The notes under the pieces are model-generated. The model searched no databases. It was not told the DNA's origin and saw only the letters and a list, made by a program, of their open reading frames with translations. The position numbers and the translations under genes were made by a program. From Saccopteryx bilineata (taxonomy: Eukaryota; Chordata; Mammalia; Chiroptera; Emballonuridae), in contig NC_089493.1 of assembly GCF_036850765.1 (NCBI RefSeq), positions 217,618,744 through 217,682,743 on the forward strand: DNA of 64,000 nt, given 5' to 3'. Positions 10,893 to 22,630 of this stretch are shown here, in pieces (the stretch's first letter is position 1; the number at the start of each line of letters is the position of its first letter).

Positions 10893-12612
10893 CTGTTGTG
10901 AGTTTTTTGATTACTGCTTCACTTTCACTAGTTGTAATCTGTCCAGATTCTCTTGATTTTTCCTGATTAAGTTTTTGGAAGAGTGTGTATTTCTAGGAAT
11001 TTATCCATTTCGCCTAGATTATCCAGTTTGTTGGCATATAATTGTTCATAATATTTTCTTACACTTTGATTTTCTTTGGTGTCAGTTCTCGTTCATTTCT
11101 TATTTTATTTGAGTCTTCTTTTCTTGACGTGCCTGGTTAAAGGCTTTGTTAATTTTGTTTATCTTTTCAGAGAACTGTTTATTTCTGCTCTGATCTTTAT
11201 TATTTCCTTTTTCTACTCACTTTGGGATTTGTTTTTCTTTTCTGGTTCCTTTAATTGTAAAGTTAGACGGTTTATCTGAGATTTCTTTGTTTCTTGAGGT
11301 AGGCCTCCACACTATTAATTCCCTCTCAGTGAGTCCATAGATTTTGGGTGTTGTACTGTCATTTTCATTTGGTTCAGGGTATCTTTTGATTTCCTCCCTG
11401 ATTTCATGGTTAACCCATTCACTGTTTAGTTACATGCTACTTAGCCTTTATGTCTTTGTGTGTTACTCAGTTTTTATCATGTGTTGATCTCTAGTTTTGT
11501 ACCATTATTGTCACAGAAGATGCTTGATATGATTTCAGTCTTCTTACCTTTATTGAGACTTGTTTTGTGTCCTAACATGTGGTTTATCTTTGAAAATGTC
11601 CCATGTGCAGTTGACAAAGCATCCAAAGCTGCTGCTTTGGGGTGAAATGCTTGGAAGATATCAGTTGAATCCATATAAGGCCACTGTTTCATTGTTAACT
11701 TTCGTCTCTGGAAGATCTGTTCATTGATGTCAGTGGATGTTAAAATCCCCTATAAAACTGTATTACTGTCAGTTTCTCTCTTTATGTCTATCAAGAGTTG
11801 CTTTACATATTTAGATGCTCCTATTACGTTGAGGACGTAAATGTTCACAAGGGTTAAATTGTTGGATTTATCCCTTTATCGCTATGGAATGTCCTTTGTC
11901 TCTTACTGTAACCTTTGCTTTGAAGTATAATTTGTCTAAATATTGCAATTCCAGTTTTTCTTTGTTCCTCTTTGCTTGGAATATCTTTTTCCATCCCTTT
12001 ACTTTTAGTCTGTGTGTATCTTTTGATCTGAAGTCGGTCTCTTGCAGACGGCATATATATGGGTCTTTTAGCTACCCTATGTCTTTTTATTGAAACATAT
12101 AAGCCATTTACATTTAATGCTATTATTGATAAGTATGTAGTTATTGCCATTTTATTACTTATATTTGTGTTTTCTGCACTCCTCCTCCCCATGCCTTCTT
12201 AAAGAAGTCTCTTACATTTCTTGTAATACTAGTCTGGTGCTGATGAATTTTTGTAAATTTTTTTTTTTTCTCTTTCAATTTTAAATGATACCATGCTGGA
12301 TAAAGTATTCTTGGTTGTAAGTCTTTGTTTTTCAATACTTTGAATATTTTGTGACAGTCCCTTCTGATCTGGAAAGTTTCTGTTGAGAAATCAGCTAACA
12401 GTGTTATGGGAGCTCCCTATAGATAGCAAACTCTTTCCCTTTCTCCTTTTAATATTCACTTTGCCTTTAACCTTTGCCATTTTAATTATGATATGTCTTG
12501 GTGTGGGTGCCTTTGGGTTTCTCTTGTTTGGGACTCTGTGCTTCTGGGATTTCTGTGACTTTTTTCTTCAGGTTAGGAAAGTTTTCAGTCATTATTTGTT
12601 CAAATAGATTCT

Positions 12613-12821
12613 TTTTTTTTTTTTTAAATAGTTTTTTTTCTTTTTTTTTCTTTTAATTTATTTTATTTTATTTATTCATTTTAGAGAGGAGAGAGAGAGG
12701 GAGAGAGAGAGACAGAGAGAGGAGAGAGAGACAGGGGGGAGGAGTAGGAAGCATCAACTCCCATATGTGCCTTGACCAGGCAAGCCCAGGGTTTCGAACC
12801 GGCAACCTCAGCATTTCCAGG
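12613..12821 (-). mobile_element. 5'-truncated short SINE in L1
   Basis: CCTGACCTGTGG family. The perfect target duplication CAAATAGATTCT (12601-12612 and 12822-12833) shows a complete insertion event, but the first ~35 bases of the SINE head are missing. This is a true 5' truncation rather than a later deletion. Confidence 0.9.
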
Positions 12822-13856
12822 CAAATAGATTCTCAATCATTTGTTCTCTCACTTCTCCTTTTGGTACCCCTATAATGTGAATGATGTTATGCTTGATGTT
12901 GTTCCAGAGGTCCCCTAAATTATTGTAATTTTTTATTTCTTTTCCTGTTCTGATAGAGTGTTTTCTGCTATCTTGCCTTCCAATTCACTGATTCAGTCGT
13001 AAACATTATCTAGTTGGCTAATTTCTTTTATAGTGACGTCTTCATTTCAGTTATTGTGTTTTTTCTGATTTTTTTTATAGTTTCTGTGTCCTTTTTTATG
13101 ATTATTATCTCTTTGTTTAAAATTCTCACTGAGTTCATCTATTCTTTCCCTAACTTCCTTGAGCATCCTTAAAACCAGTGTTTTGAACTCTATATCTGAG
13201 AGACTGCTTTCCTCCATTTCATTTAATTTTCTTCTGGGCAATTTTCTGTTATTTCATTTGAAAATGTTTCTTTGTTTACCCATTTTGGTGCCTTTCTGTG
13301 TTGTTTTCTATGTATTAGGTAAATGTGCTCTGTCTTTCAGGCTTGGCAGGGGGGTCCTATGTAGTAGCTGTCTTGTGGATCTCAGTAGCACAGTCTCTGA
13401 ACATCTGAGCCAGATGCTTCAGGAATACCCCTTGTGTGGGTTGTGTGTGCCATCCTTTTGTACTTGAGTTTTTTTCTGTTGACACATTAGTGGGTTGGAC
13501 TGACCCTTATACTGGCTGGCTGTAAGAATTGGCCACAACCACAGTATATAAGCTGTTGTTCTGGGGCTGACTCCTCAGAGCAGGATTTGCTCCAACCAGG
13601 TCTGGTGCCTTCTCTTGAGGTATGATGCTTGTAGAGCTAATTGGGTGGTGCTCTGTTGTGGTTTGAAGCCAGCCCTCAGGTGTGCTGGTTTTGGGGCCTC
13701 TTGGGAGGGTCTCTGATGCAGGTCAATGTCAGACACTGCCTGTGACTGGTCCAGTGTTACCTATTATGAGCTAAAAATGACTTGTGGTTTGTGCTGCCTG
13801 TTCTGTTCTTGGCTCTGTGTGAGAGGGGCCATGCTGTGAACCAAAGCCAGCTGCAA

Positions 13857-13906
13857 CCTTTTGCTGACTTTCCCAATCACTAGGCCTTGGGAAAGTCAGC
13901 AAAAGG
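13857..13906. repeat. Perfect 18-bp inverted repeat (hairpin)
   Basis: CCTTTTGCTGACTTTCCC (13857-13874) is followed by a 14-base spacer and its exact reverse complement (13889-13906). It lies in the 5' UTR part of the old L1. A foldback copying event or a structural RNA element is possible. Confidence 0.9.
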
Positions 13907-14215
13907 TCCAAGGCACCCCAAGACTTGTCACCACCAGCCAGCTACCTGTAAGGCTCAGCACTGAAAGTACCTTTGGTGGTATGTGAATTGTATTAGGCAT
14001 GGTCCCAGGGAGTCATCAGGGTGGGGCAGGTGGTGTTCACCATGTTAACACAGATTCAGATTTGACTTCAATTCTTCACAAGAGTGCACTCAGCAAAAAT
14101 CTCAGGTTACACCAAGGCCAGCCACCACCTGTATTGTGCCTAAGAAATTTCCAGTAGGATGGGGTGTCAGGTAGTCATCAGGGTAGAGCTAGTAGAATTC
14201 ACCAGGCTAATGTAA

Positions 14216-14615
14216 ATTTATTTATTTATTTACTTACTTTAGTATACACATATGAGAGAGGGAGAAAGAGAGAGAGAGAGAAAAGGGGAGACGGGGGCAG
14301 TCAGGGACAGACAGAGAGGAAGGGAGAGAGGTGAGAAGCGTCTATTCATAGTGTGGCACTTTAGTTGCTCATTGATTGCTTTCTCATATGTGCTTTGACT
14401 GGAGGGCTCCCTCTGAGCCACTGACTCTTTCTCAAGCCAATCTTTGGGCTCAAGCTAGTGACCATGGGGTTATGTCTGTGATCCCACACTCAAGCTGGTG
14501 AGCCCCATGCTCAAGCCAGATGAGCCTGTGCTCAAGTCAGTGATCTTGGGGTCTCAAACCTGGGTCTTCAGCATCCCAAGGCCAATGCTCTATCACTGCA
14601 CCACTGCCTGGTCAG
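14216..14615 (-). mobile_element. SINE, GACCAGGCGGTGG family, in L1 5' UTR
   Basis: On the - strand: CCTGACCAGGCAGTGGTGCA head, repeated 'gctcaagc/gcttgagc' blocks and a TC-rich stretch. The duplicated target is about AATGTAAATTTA on the left and AATGCAGATTTA on the right, within the L1 5' UTR module. Confidence 0.85.
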
Positions 14616-15560
14616 GTGGCCAATGCAGATTTAGATTTGGTTTGGTTGTGTGTGTGAGGCAGAGCTTAACACAGGGAACATGGTGGCTTTCCCACAAGCC
14701 CTCGTTTGAAGCCACACAACTCAGATTCTTTCCGTATATCTCTGGCACCCCTCTTCCCTCCCATCCCTACATGGCTTGATGGAGTCCCTCAAGGTTTTTA
14801 AGAAAGACTGCAATGCTGGCCCAGGCTGTTTGCTACCAAAAGAGTCTCAGGCTGTGCATGAGTTGGGTAGGGCAGGGTCTCAGGGAGTCATCAGGATGGA
14901 ATTAGTAGTTCCAGGCTACTGCAGATTTAGATTTGGTCATGTAGGGGAAAGACTCAATGCAAGAGATACCACCTGTTGACTTGGGAAGATAGCACCAAAC
15001 AGGGACAATGGTGGCCATCCCTCCAGTCTTTGCCTTGCTGTCACACAACTCAGTTTCTCCCTGTATATCTCTGGTGTCCTGTGAGCCCCTGTCCCTTTGC
15101 TGGAGACAAGGTGAGTGCTTGTGATGAGAGTTTGTGCACTGTCCTATTAAGAAGACAACTGGGTTTCCAGTAGCCTTCTGTCTCACACTCACTGCATCAC
15201 TGCTGATTTTCACAGCCAGATGTTATGTGGACTCTTGCTAGCACTTGTGTTCTGGGCTGAGAATCCTGGTGTGGGGCTGAAGCCCCTTGCTGGTCAGTGG
15301 GGACCTCTGCAGCTGAGACATCCCTCCATATTCTAAGCCACACAGTGTGAGTGAGGAACTGGCACGTTTTGTGTCTCCGTTCCTTCTACTGGTGTCCGTG
15401 GGTTTCTTCTTTATATCTGTAGTCATAGGACTTTTGCAGATGGTTATTCAGGTTGATTGTTTTGTAATTTAGTTATAATTTTCATGCGGTCATGGGAGGA
15501 GGTAAGGGCAGCGCTGACATACTCTGTACCCTTACTGTATTTAGTAAAAGTGTGGGAACT

Positions 15561-15700
15561 AGCCCTGGCCGGAAAACTTGGTTGGTTAGAGTGTCATCCT
15601 GATTTGCAAAGGTTGCCGGTTTTTATCTGGTCAGGCCACATATAGAAACAGGTTAATGTTTCTGTCTCTCTCTCTCTTTCTAAAATCAATTAAAAAAAAT
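15561..15700 (+). mobile_element. Ves-like short SINE, old
   Basis: AGCCCTGGCCGG head, diverged B-box, GTCAGGCCACATA, TC tract, then TAAAATCAATTAAAA tail. Flanking duplications AGTGTGGGAACT and AGTGTGGGATCT. The shorter body and the 'aaaatcaat' tail distinguish it from the long family. Confidence 0.8.
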
Positions 15701-15778
15701 AGTGTGGGATCTAGACCCAAAAGCTTAAGTTTGTATTCTGCTTTGCATTTCCAAGGTATAATTTTGATAAATATATTT

Positions 15779-15974
15779 TTTTAATTTATTTTTTTTACTT
15801 TTATTAATTTTTAAAGAGGAGAGAGAGAGAGAGAGAGAGAAAGAGAAGGGGGAGGGAGGAGCAGGAAGCATCAACTCCCATATGTGCCTTGACCAGGCAA
15901 CCCCAGGGTTTTGAACCGGCGACCTCAGCATTCCAGGTCGACGCTTTATCCACTGCGCCACCCCAGGTCAGGCC
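15779..15974 (-). mobile_element. Short tRNA-derived SINE
   Basis: CCTGACCTGGGGTGGCGCAG head on the - strand, with (GA)n on the + strand. Perfect target duplication GATAAATATATTT (15766-15778 and 15975-15987). Confidence 0.93.
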
Positions 15975-15987
15975 GATAAATATATTT

Positions 15988-16140
15988 AATCTGTCTGTAT
16001 CTCAGGTTCTTCATCTGCAAATGAGCATAATAGTGACTATCTAATATTTTAAATGATTGCCATGAGAATCAAATGAGTTAACACATGTAAAGCAATTAGA
16101 ATAGCGCCTAGCACTTGGTAAAGTTAGCTACTGTTAGCTC
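15988..16140 (+). repeat. MIR-like relic
   Basis: The blocks 'tctcaggttcttcatctgc', 'aaatgagttaacacatgtaa' and 'gcgcctagcacttgg' follow the MIR consensus in sense orientation. Confidence 0.7.
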
Positions 16141-16188
16141 CTACTGTCACACACATGAAATCCCAATTATTGATTGAGTTGTCTAAAG

Positions 16189-16485
16189 CAGTGGTCCCCA
16201 ACCCCCGGGCCGCGGACCGGTACCGGTTCGTGGGCCATTTGGTACCGGTCTGCAGAGAAAGAATAAATAACTTACATTATTTATGTTTTATTTATATTTA
16301 AGTCTGAACAATGTTTTATTTTTTTAAAATGACCAGATTCCCTCTGTTACATCCGTCTAAGACTCACTCTTGACGCTTGTCTTGGTCACGTGATATATTT
16401 ATCCGTCCCACCCTAAAGGCTGTTCGGTGAAAATATTTTCTGACATTAAACCGGTCTGTGGCCCAAAAAAAGGTCGGGACCACTG
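16189..16485. mobile_element. hAT-type MITE, 297 bp
   Basis: Ends CAGTGGTCCCCAACC and GGTCGGGACCACTG form terminal inverted repeats. A perfect 8-bp target duplication, GTCTAAAG, lies at 16181-16188 and 16486-16493. No transposase is encoded, so this is a non-autonomous hAT element. Confidence 0.95.
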
Positions 16486-16804
16486 GTCTAAAGGATACTT
16501 CCATAGCTTCTTTTGCCTCCTCTAGATTCTTGAAGAGGATTTAAATTTACCTTGAAGCTACTAGAGCTCAAGGTTTAGGCACTAACATTTAAAAAAAATT
16601 GTTTTGTAGGCTATTATTTTTGTATTGTTAGCACATTCTCTGTTCTTTCTATTTTCTAATGTAAGTGCATCCTTGAGGAAGTCTTCTTGAACCTTCAAAT
16701 TGGGTTTTACATTATTCAGGTTCCTATTTCCATTATGTTTGCTGCTTTGACCCATGATTCTTTCTAGGCCTTGCTCTTCAAAATTTCCAAGATGTGCTGC
16801 TTTA

Positions 16805-17155
16805 CTTTTGTTTTTATTTTTAATTAATTGAGAGGTGGAAAGGCTGAGCCAGACTCCCACATGTGCCTGAGGCAAGCCCTCTACCAGGCAGTGCTCTGCC
16901 TGTCTGGGCCACTGCTCTGTTGCTCGGCAACTGAGCTATTTTAGAACCTGAGGTGAGGCCATAGAGCCATCCTCAGCACCGGGGACAACTTTGCTGAACC
17001 ATTCCAGCCATATCTATGGGAGAGGAAGAGAGAGAGAAATGGGTGGGGGATGGAGAAGCAGGTGGTTGCTTCTCCTGTGTGCCCTGACCGGGAATTGAAC
17101 CTGGGACTTCCACATGCCAGGCAAATACTCTACCACTGAGCCAACTGACCAGGGC
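16805..17155 (-). mobile_element. Long tRNA-derived SINE, old copy
   Basis: GCCCTGGTCAGTTGGCTCAG head on the - strand with many substitutions and small indels compared with the copies at 27123 and 52086. An older member of the family. Confidence 0.85.
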
Positions 17156-18239
17156 TGGTTTTGGGTATTTTTAATATTTAAATAAATTATATTCAGAGCC
17201 CAAGGAACCTATGCTATTCACTTTTGGAATTTGTTGTGAATTTTTATAAACCTTGCCTATATGCTCAAAAGAACATTGTAGTCTCTGATTATTGGGAATA
17301 TATTCAGTAAGTCTGTCAAATCAAGCTTATTAATGGGATAGTTCAAATCCTCCTTTATCCTTCATTATTCTTTGTACTTGCTATATCAGAGAGAGAGAGA
17401 AAGAGAGAGAATGAATGAAATAAATTTCTGCACTTCTCTTTGAAGTTCTAGCAATTTTTGCTTTATATATTTTAAAGCTGTGTTTTAATGTATCATCTGG
17501 TAAATTTACATTTTTACATATAGTGACTATCTGTAGAAATGCTGTTTGCCTTGAAGTTTATTTTGACTGTTAGTAATTGATACCCATTACATTTTAGTAG
17601 TATTTTCCTGTTATCAACTTCATAAAGAAGGAAATGATCCCAGAGAAATCCAAGATACAGGGAATGTTGACTAAGTAGAGAGAAAACCTTTGGATAAATG
17701 AAGAAAATACTAGTCATTGAATTCTATGACCAATTCCAATGTTAAATATTGAAAGGGAAACCAAAATATAGCTTATATCATAAACAAAATATAACAGTAG
17801 TGAGGTTTGCATGACAGGTGGTTAGATTTAAATATTCTAAGATCCTTTTATTGTTCAACAGTAAGGTGAAGATATTAACTATAAACTTTAAACAAGTTTA
17901 CAGGACAAAGAATAATCAAATCTACAACCACAGCAAAAGAAAGCAAGAAAAGAGAAAAAACTGTTTAAGTGAAGGACAAAAAGCACAAAATTAGATGGTA
18001 GGGAAAAATCTAAATGTAAGACTAATTATAATAAGTGAATATAAATTGAACTTTTCAGGAAGAATGTGGAGATTCTCAGGACCAAAAATATAGAAATCAA
18101 TGACATATTCTCTACAAGACAGACATTCAACGTAAGGACATAGGATGGTTGAAAGCCAGAGAATGCAGAGAGAGAGAATCAGCCCCTAACAGTTTTCTAT
18201 TTAATATTGTACTCTCCTACTTGAAAAGGAGCCCCAAAT

Positions 18240-18445
18240 TATATATGCTTCAGCCACAGCCAACCACCAGAAAACTTAATGGCTTACAATAACCACCGAT
18301 TTTGCTTATGAATCTGTCACTTGGGTAATGCTTGGTAGGGCAAGCATGGTAAGAGTGGGAGCTGCCAACTTTTAAAATTTGGGCCTGGAAGCTAGTTCAG
18401 GCCCATGCACTTCCACTGAATTCTGTAGTCAAATGGCCATGGAGC
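18240..18445 (-). repeat. MaLR (MLT1-like) LTR fragment
   Basis: 'caaccaccagaaaacttaatggctt' read in two halves matches the end of an antisense MLT1-type LTR; 'tgaatctgtcacttggg' follows as expected. Diverged; family call from memory. Confidence 0.45.
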
Positions 18446-19373
18446 TTAGATTTAAGAAGAGAGGACGTATAGCTTGCTTTTCAATGGAGTAGTGTCCAAA
18501 ATTGTGGATCATACTTTAAAACTGCTGTTGTTATTAATAAAAATAACAAGAAGAGTATTATCATGGACTACTTTGTTAAGGTGTAGCAGTTTTGGAGAGG
18601 GTGTGGTTTCTGGGGGGGAAATCCACTTTGTCCTCCTGATGCCAGTATATTCATGCATTATTTTTCAACTGGAGTTTTCAACTGAGGCACTAAGAAAAAA
18701 ATGTTTATGTTAGATGTCAAAGTGAGTTGTGAGAAATTATTGAGACTCAGAATTTCGAAGAATGTAACAAAAAATGAATTGCATAACCTTTGAATTTCTT
18801 CATATTGAGTATATAAAAAAAGTCAAAAGATTGAAGTCAGAGATATTTTGAGAAGAGATTATATTGGAGAAGCATGGAAGTCTAGGAGTGTCTTTTATCT
18901 CATGTGTGTCTGTGCCTCAGCTTAAGTTTGGGAAGGAGGGCTTTGGCTTCACAAAACTCCTTGGAGAGTTTGATTTGTAGTTGAGGACCACAGCAAAAAG
19001 AGGTACAGAATAACTTCTAAGATAGGTGAGGTGGCCTTTGGCAGAAGGATGGAAGGTAGGTGGTGTAATAAACTTTATACTGTCATGTCGTATATGTCGT
19101 ATCTGGTTCTCTGACTTCAGTGACACTAGGAATCAGCAGTGGGTTTAGGTGGTAAAAGCGTAATCAATCACTCCACTCACAAACTATCCATGAATCACCC
19201 TCCCCAGCAATTTTATTGAGATATAACTGACATATAACATTGTATTAGTTTAAGAAGTATGACATAATGATTTGATATACATATGTATTGCAGATGGTTA
19301 CCACAGTAAGTTTAGATAATATCTATCACCTCACATAGTTACAGATTTTTTTTTTCTTGTGATGAAAACATTT

Positions 19374-19725
19374 TTTCTTTTTCAAGTGGGAGGAGGGGAG
19401 ATAGACAGACTCCTGCCTGCCCCCCAACTGGGATCTATCCAGCAACTCCCATCTGGGGTGATGCTCTGCCCATTTGGGGCCATACTCGCAACTGAGCTAT
19501 TTTTAGCACCTGAGGTGAAGGCTCGGTGGAGCCATACTCAGCGCCTGGTGCAATGTGTTCGAACCAATTGAGCCATGGTTGTGGGAGGGGAGGAGAGAGA
19601 AAGAAGCGGAGAGGGAATGGTGGAGCAGCAGATGGTCACCTCTCCTGGGTGCCCTGACCTGGAATCAAACTGAGGACATCCACATGCTGGGGCAATGCTC
19701 TACAACTGAGCCAACCAGCCAGGGC
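19374..19725 (-). mobile_element. Long tRNA-derived SINE, old, in L1
   Basis: GCCCTGGCTGGTTGGCTCAG head on the - strand, heavily substituted. Flanked by an imperfect duplication (about TGAAAACATTTT and TGAAAACTTTTA) within the L1 3' UTR. Confidence 0.85.
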
Positions 19726-20072
19726 CTGAAAACTTTTAAGGTGTAGTATCTCAGCATATTTCAAATATACAATACAGTGTGGTTAACTGTAGTCACCATG
19801 CGGTGTGTTATAGCCCAGGACTTACTTATCTCATAGCTGGGAGTGTATATCTTTGAACATCTTCATGCATTGCCCCCACTCCTCCTCTCGCCTTTGACAA
19901 CCAGTAGTCTGTTCTGTTTCAATAAATTTGGTTTTTTAAGATTCCAAATACAAGTGAAATCATACAATATTTATTTTTCTCAGTATGACTTATTTCACTT
20001 AGTAAAAGGCACTCAGGTTCCATCCTTGTCAAATAAGACAAGATTTTCTTCTTTTTTATGGCTTGATTGTAT

Positions 20073-20095
20073 GTGTGTGTGTGTGTGTGTGTGAG
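20073..20095 (+). repeat. (TG)n microsatellite
   Basis: About ten TG units within the old L1. Confidence 0.85.
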
Positions 20096-20158
20096 TGATT
20101 CTAAATAATGATGCAGTAAACATGGGGTTGCAGGTATCTCTTTGAGATTTTGGTTTTT

Positions 20159-20196
20159 TTTTTTTTTTTTAAAGATTTTATTTATTCAATTTTCAG

Positions 20197-20252
<56 letters not shown>

Positions 20253-20372
20253 GGAGGAGCAGGAAGCATCAACTCCCATATGTGCCTTGACCAGGCAAGC
20301 CCAGGGTTTCGAACAGGCGACCTCAGTGTTCCAGGTCTACGCTTTACCCACTGCGCCACCACAGGTCAGGCC
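20159..20372 (-). mobile_element. Short tRNA-derived SINE with long (GA)n
   Basis: CCTGACCTGTGGTGGCGCAG head on the - strand. On the + strand its pyrimidine block appears as about 25 GA units (20197-20248). Target duplication AGATTTTGGTTTTT (20145-20158 and 20373-20386) inside the old L1. Confidence 0.93.
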
Positions 20373-21633
20373 AGATTTTGGTTTTTATGGATACATACCC
20401 ATAAGTGGAATTACTGGATCATATGATAATCTACTTTTACTATTTTGGAGAGCCTCATAATATTTTCTTAAGTGGTTGCACCAATTTACATTCCCACCAA
20501 CAGTGTAAAACTACTTTTTTTGTATTTTGTATTGTAGCCATTCTAACATGTGTAAGATGATGTCTCATTGTTTTGATTAGCATTTCCTTGATGATTAATG
20601 ATGTTGCCCACCTTTTTATGCCTTTTTTGGAAAATGTTTATTCGGTTCTTCTACCCATTTAAAAAATATATATATTTTTGGTATTGAGTTGAATGAGTTT
20701 GTTATATATTTTGGATATTAACTCCTCATTAGATATATGATTTATAAATATTATCTCCCATTCTGCAGAATATCTTTTCATTTTGTTGATGATTTTCTTT
20801 GCTGAGCAGAAGATTTTTAGTTTGGCATAGTCCTATTTCTTAGTTTTGCTCTTATTTCCTTTGCTTTTGGTGTCAAATCCAAAAAAAATCATTGCTAATG
20901 TCAAGGAGCTTACCCCCTGTATTTTTTCTTTGAGGAGTTTTATGGTTTCAGGGCTTGTATGCTCAAGTCTGTAATCCATTTTGAGTTTTTATTTCATTGT
21001 TTTTGCCCATGAATGATCTTTTTAGGAATTGTTTCTTAACTTTTTTTAAAAACTCTTTCATTTTTGGCACATTAGCTGGAATTCTTGAAGAACTTTTTCC
21101 TTAACAGCTATTTAAAGCTATTTGATTACTTGGAAAGGAGTTTACCAGGATAGATAGGATAAATATTTAATTCTCCTCTTTAAATGTTAATTTCAGAGAA
21201 AAGAGTTGATGCCCTAGTTACTTTCAGTGGTGACCAGTGAGATTTATTTATTTATCTAGTTATTTATTTTAGTATTCTTATAAACATCAGAATTTATATA
21301 CTCAATATATTTTAAACAATTGGAGTCATTACCCTTTTAGATGTACACACATTTCAGTCCTTAGACAATGGAAACACTTTCATATTCTTTTGTCCCATGA
21401 AATTACTCCATTAATCTTTGATTGCTTCTCTGCTGATTGGTACAAGATATTCACGTTCATTTTGCATATTTTCTTTTCCAGACTTCAGTTATTTCTCTAA
21501 TAAAAAGGAGCCTTGTTTCTTTTAGTGGGAAATGGTGTTTAGAGACAATAATCTGGGCACTAGTGAATATTGTTGCTGAATTGACATTCTTCTAAGCCTT
21601 TCTAATGAAGAGAGTCAGGAAATATGTATTTTT

Positions 21634-21827
21634 TAAAAAAGATTTTTAAATGCTTTTATTTATTGAATTTTAGAGAGAGAGAGAAGTGGTGGTGGAGGAG
21701 CAGAAAGCGTCAACTTGTAATAATTGCTCTTGTATGTACCTTGACCGGGCAAGTCCTGGGGTTTCAAACTGGTGACCTCAGCACTCTACGGTTTGATGTA
21801 CTATTCACTGTGCCACCACAGGTCAGG
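21634..21827 (-). mobile_element. Short tRNA-derived SINE
   Basis: CCTGACCTGTGGTGGCACAG head on the - strand. An 18-bp target duplication, CAGGAAATATGTATTTTT versus CAGGAAATACGTATTTTT, lies at 21616-21633 and 21828-21845. Confidence 0.92.
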
Positions 21828-21877
21828 CAGGAAATACGTATTTTTGTAAAGAAAAAAGTCATGAGGTGCTACTGATA

Positions 21878-22062
21878 TTTTCTTTTCTTTTTTGTATTTT
21901 TCTGAAGTGAGAAGCAGGGAGGCAGAGAGACAGACTCCCGCATGCACGTGACTGGGTTCCACCCAGCATGCCCACCAGGGGGTGATGCTCTGCCCATCCT
22001 GGCTGTTGCTCTGTTACAACCGGAGCCATTCTAGCACCTAAGGTGGAGGCCATGGAGCCATC
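21878..22062 (-). mobile_element. 5'-truncated long SINE
   Basis: Only the 3' half of the GCCCTGGCCGG family remains (A tail, TTTTTCTGAAG motif, CCCACCAGGGGGTGAT unit), ending at ggccatggagccat. The tRNA-like head is absent. Confidence 0.85.
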
Positions 22063-22489
22063 TTTGTAATTGTATATGTCCTTAGACTTTATTTTAAGAG
22101 CAGGCAGTCAGAATACCATGTTTTAAAGTTACTAGAAATAATTATTTTGTCTGCATGATTATATGTCAGTTGTATACAGTTGCATCATTTGTTTCAGTTT
22201 GTTTTTGATTGTGTAGTTTTTATGTTTGCAAAAGAAACATTGGGAACATAAATGAAGGGCTAGTAAAGCTGGTTACTCATAAGGAGAGGAAAGGAATAGT
22301 TAGATGGAAGTGAGAATTCTCTATACCTTGTTGTATGAGTTTATGCTTGTTTTTATGTAAATGTTATATATTGTGAAAATAAAATTTAGGTTAAAAAATT
22401 ATACTTGAAGATATCAAATAGTTTGGTATATGAATCTGGAATTTAGATAACTTTGGCTGGAGATGTAAACTTGGAATATTATTTTATTT

Positions 22490-22630
22490 CCTTCTTATTG
22501 ACTTTATTGGGGTGACACTGGTTAACAAAATTACATAGGTTTCAGGTGTGCCGTTCTATAACACACCTCTGTGTGCTGTACTGTGTGTTCACCCTCACCC
22601 CAGGTCAAGTCTTCATCCATCACCGTTTAT
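22490..22630 (-). repeat. Old LINE-1 3' UTR fragment
   Basis: 'attggggtgacactggttaa', 'taggtttcaggtgtgcc' and 'tgtgttcaccctcacccca' are the antisense 3' terminus of a mammalian L1. The following 22640-23030 block resembles a diverged dispersed repeat, but I could not name it. Confidence 0.75.

Larger units (their letters stand above)
8395..15555 (-). mobile_element. Old LINE-1, antisense, broken, 3' part missing
   Basis: The reverse strand carries broken L1 ORF2 sequence (about 8400-12150), then ORF1 (about 12250-13241, starting MPRRKLNEMEESSLSD), then a long 5' UTR to about 15555. ORF2 is broken by many stops and frameshifts, and its C-terminal part and the 3' UTR are absent at the left end. 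SINEs interrupt it at 8460, 10362, 10720, 12613 and 14216. In the 5' UTR an AGTCATCAGG-containing module recurs at about 14012, 14176 and 14884, suggesting degenerate promoter monomers. The element cannot move by itself. Confidence 0.85.
19195..21100 (-). mobile_element. Old LINE-1 3' half, antisense
   Basis: 3' UTR (19200-19850) and ORF2 3' end (from about 19930) in reverse orientation; landmarks are 'attgagatataactgacat', 'gcagtaaacatggggttgc', 'atacccataagtgga' and 'ggatattaactcctcattag'. Many stops. Two SINEs interrupt it at 19374 and 20159. Confidence 0.85.
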
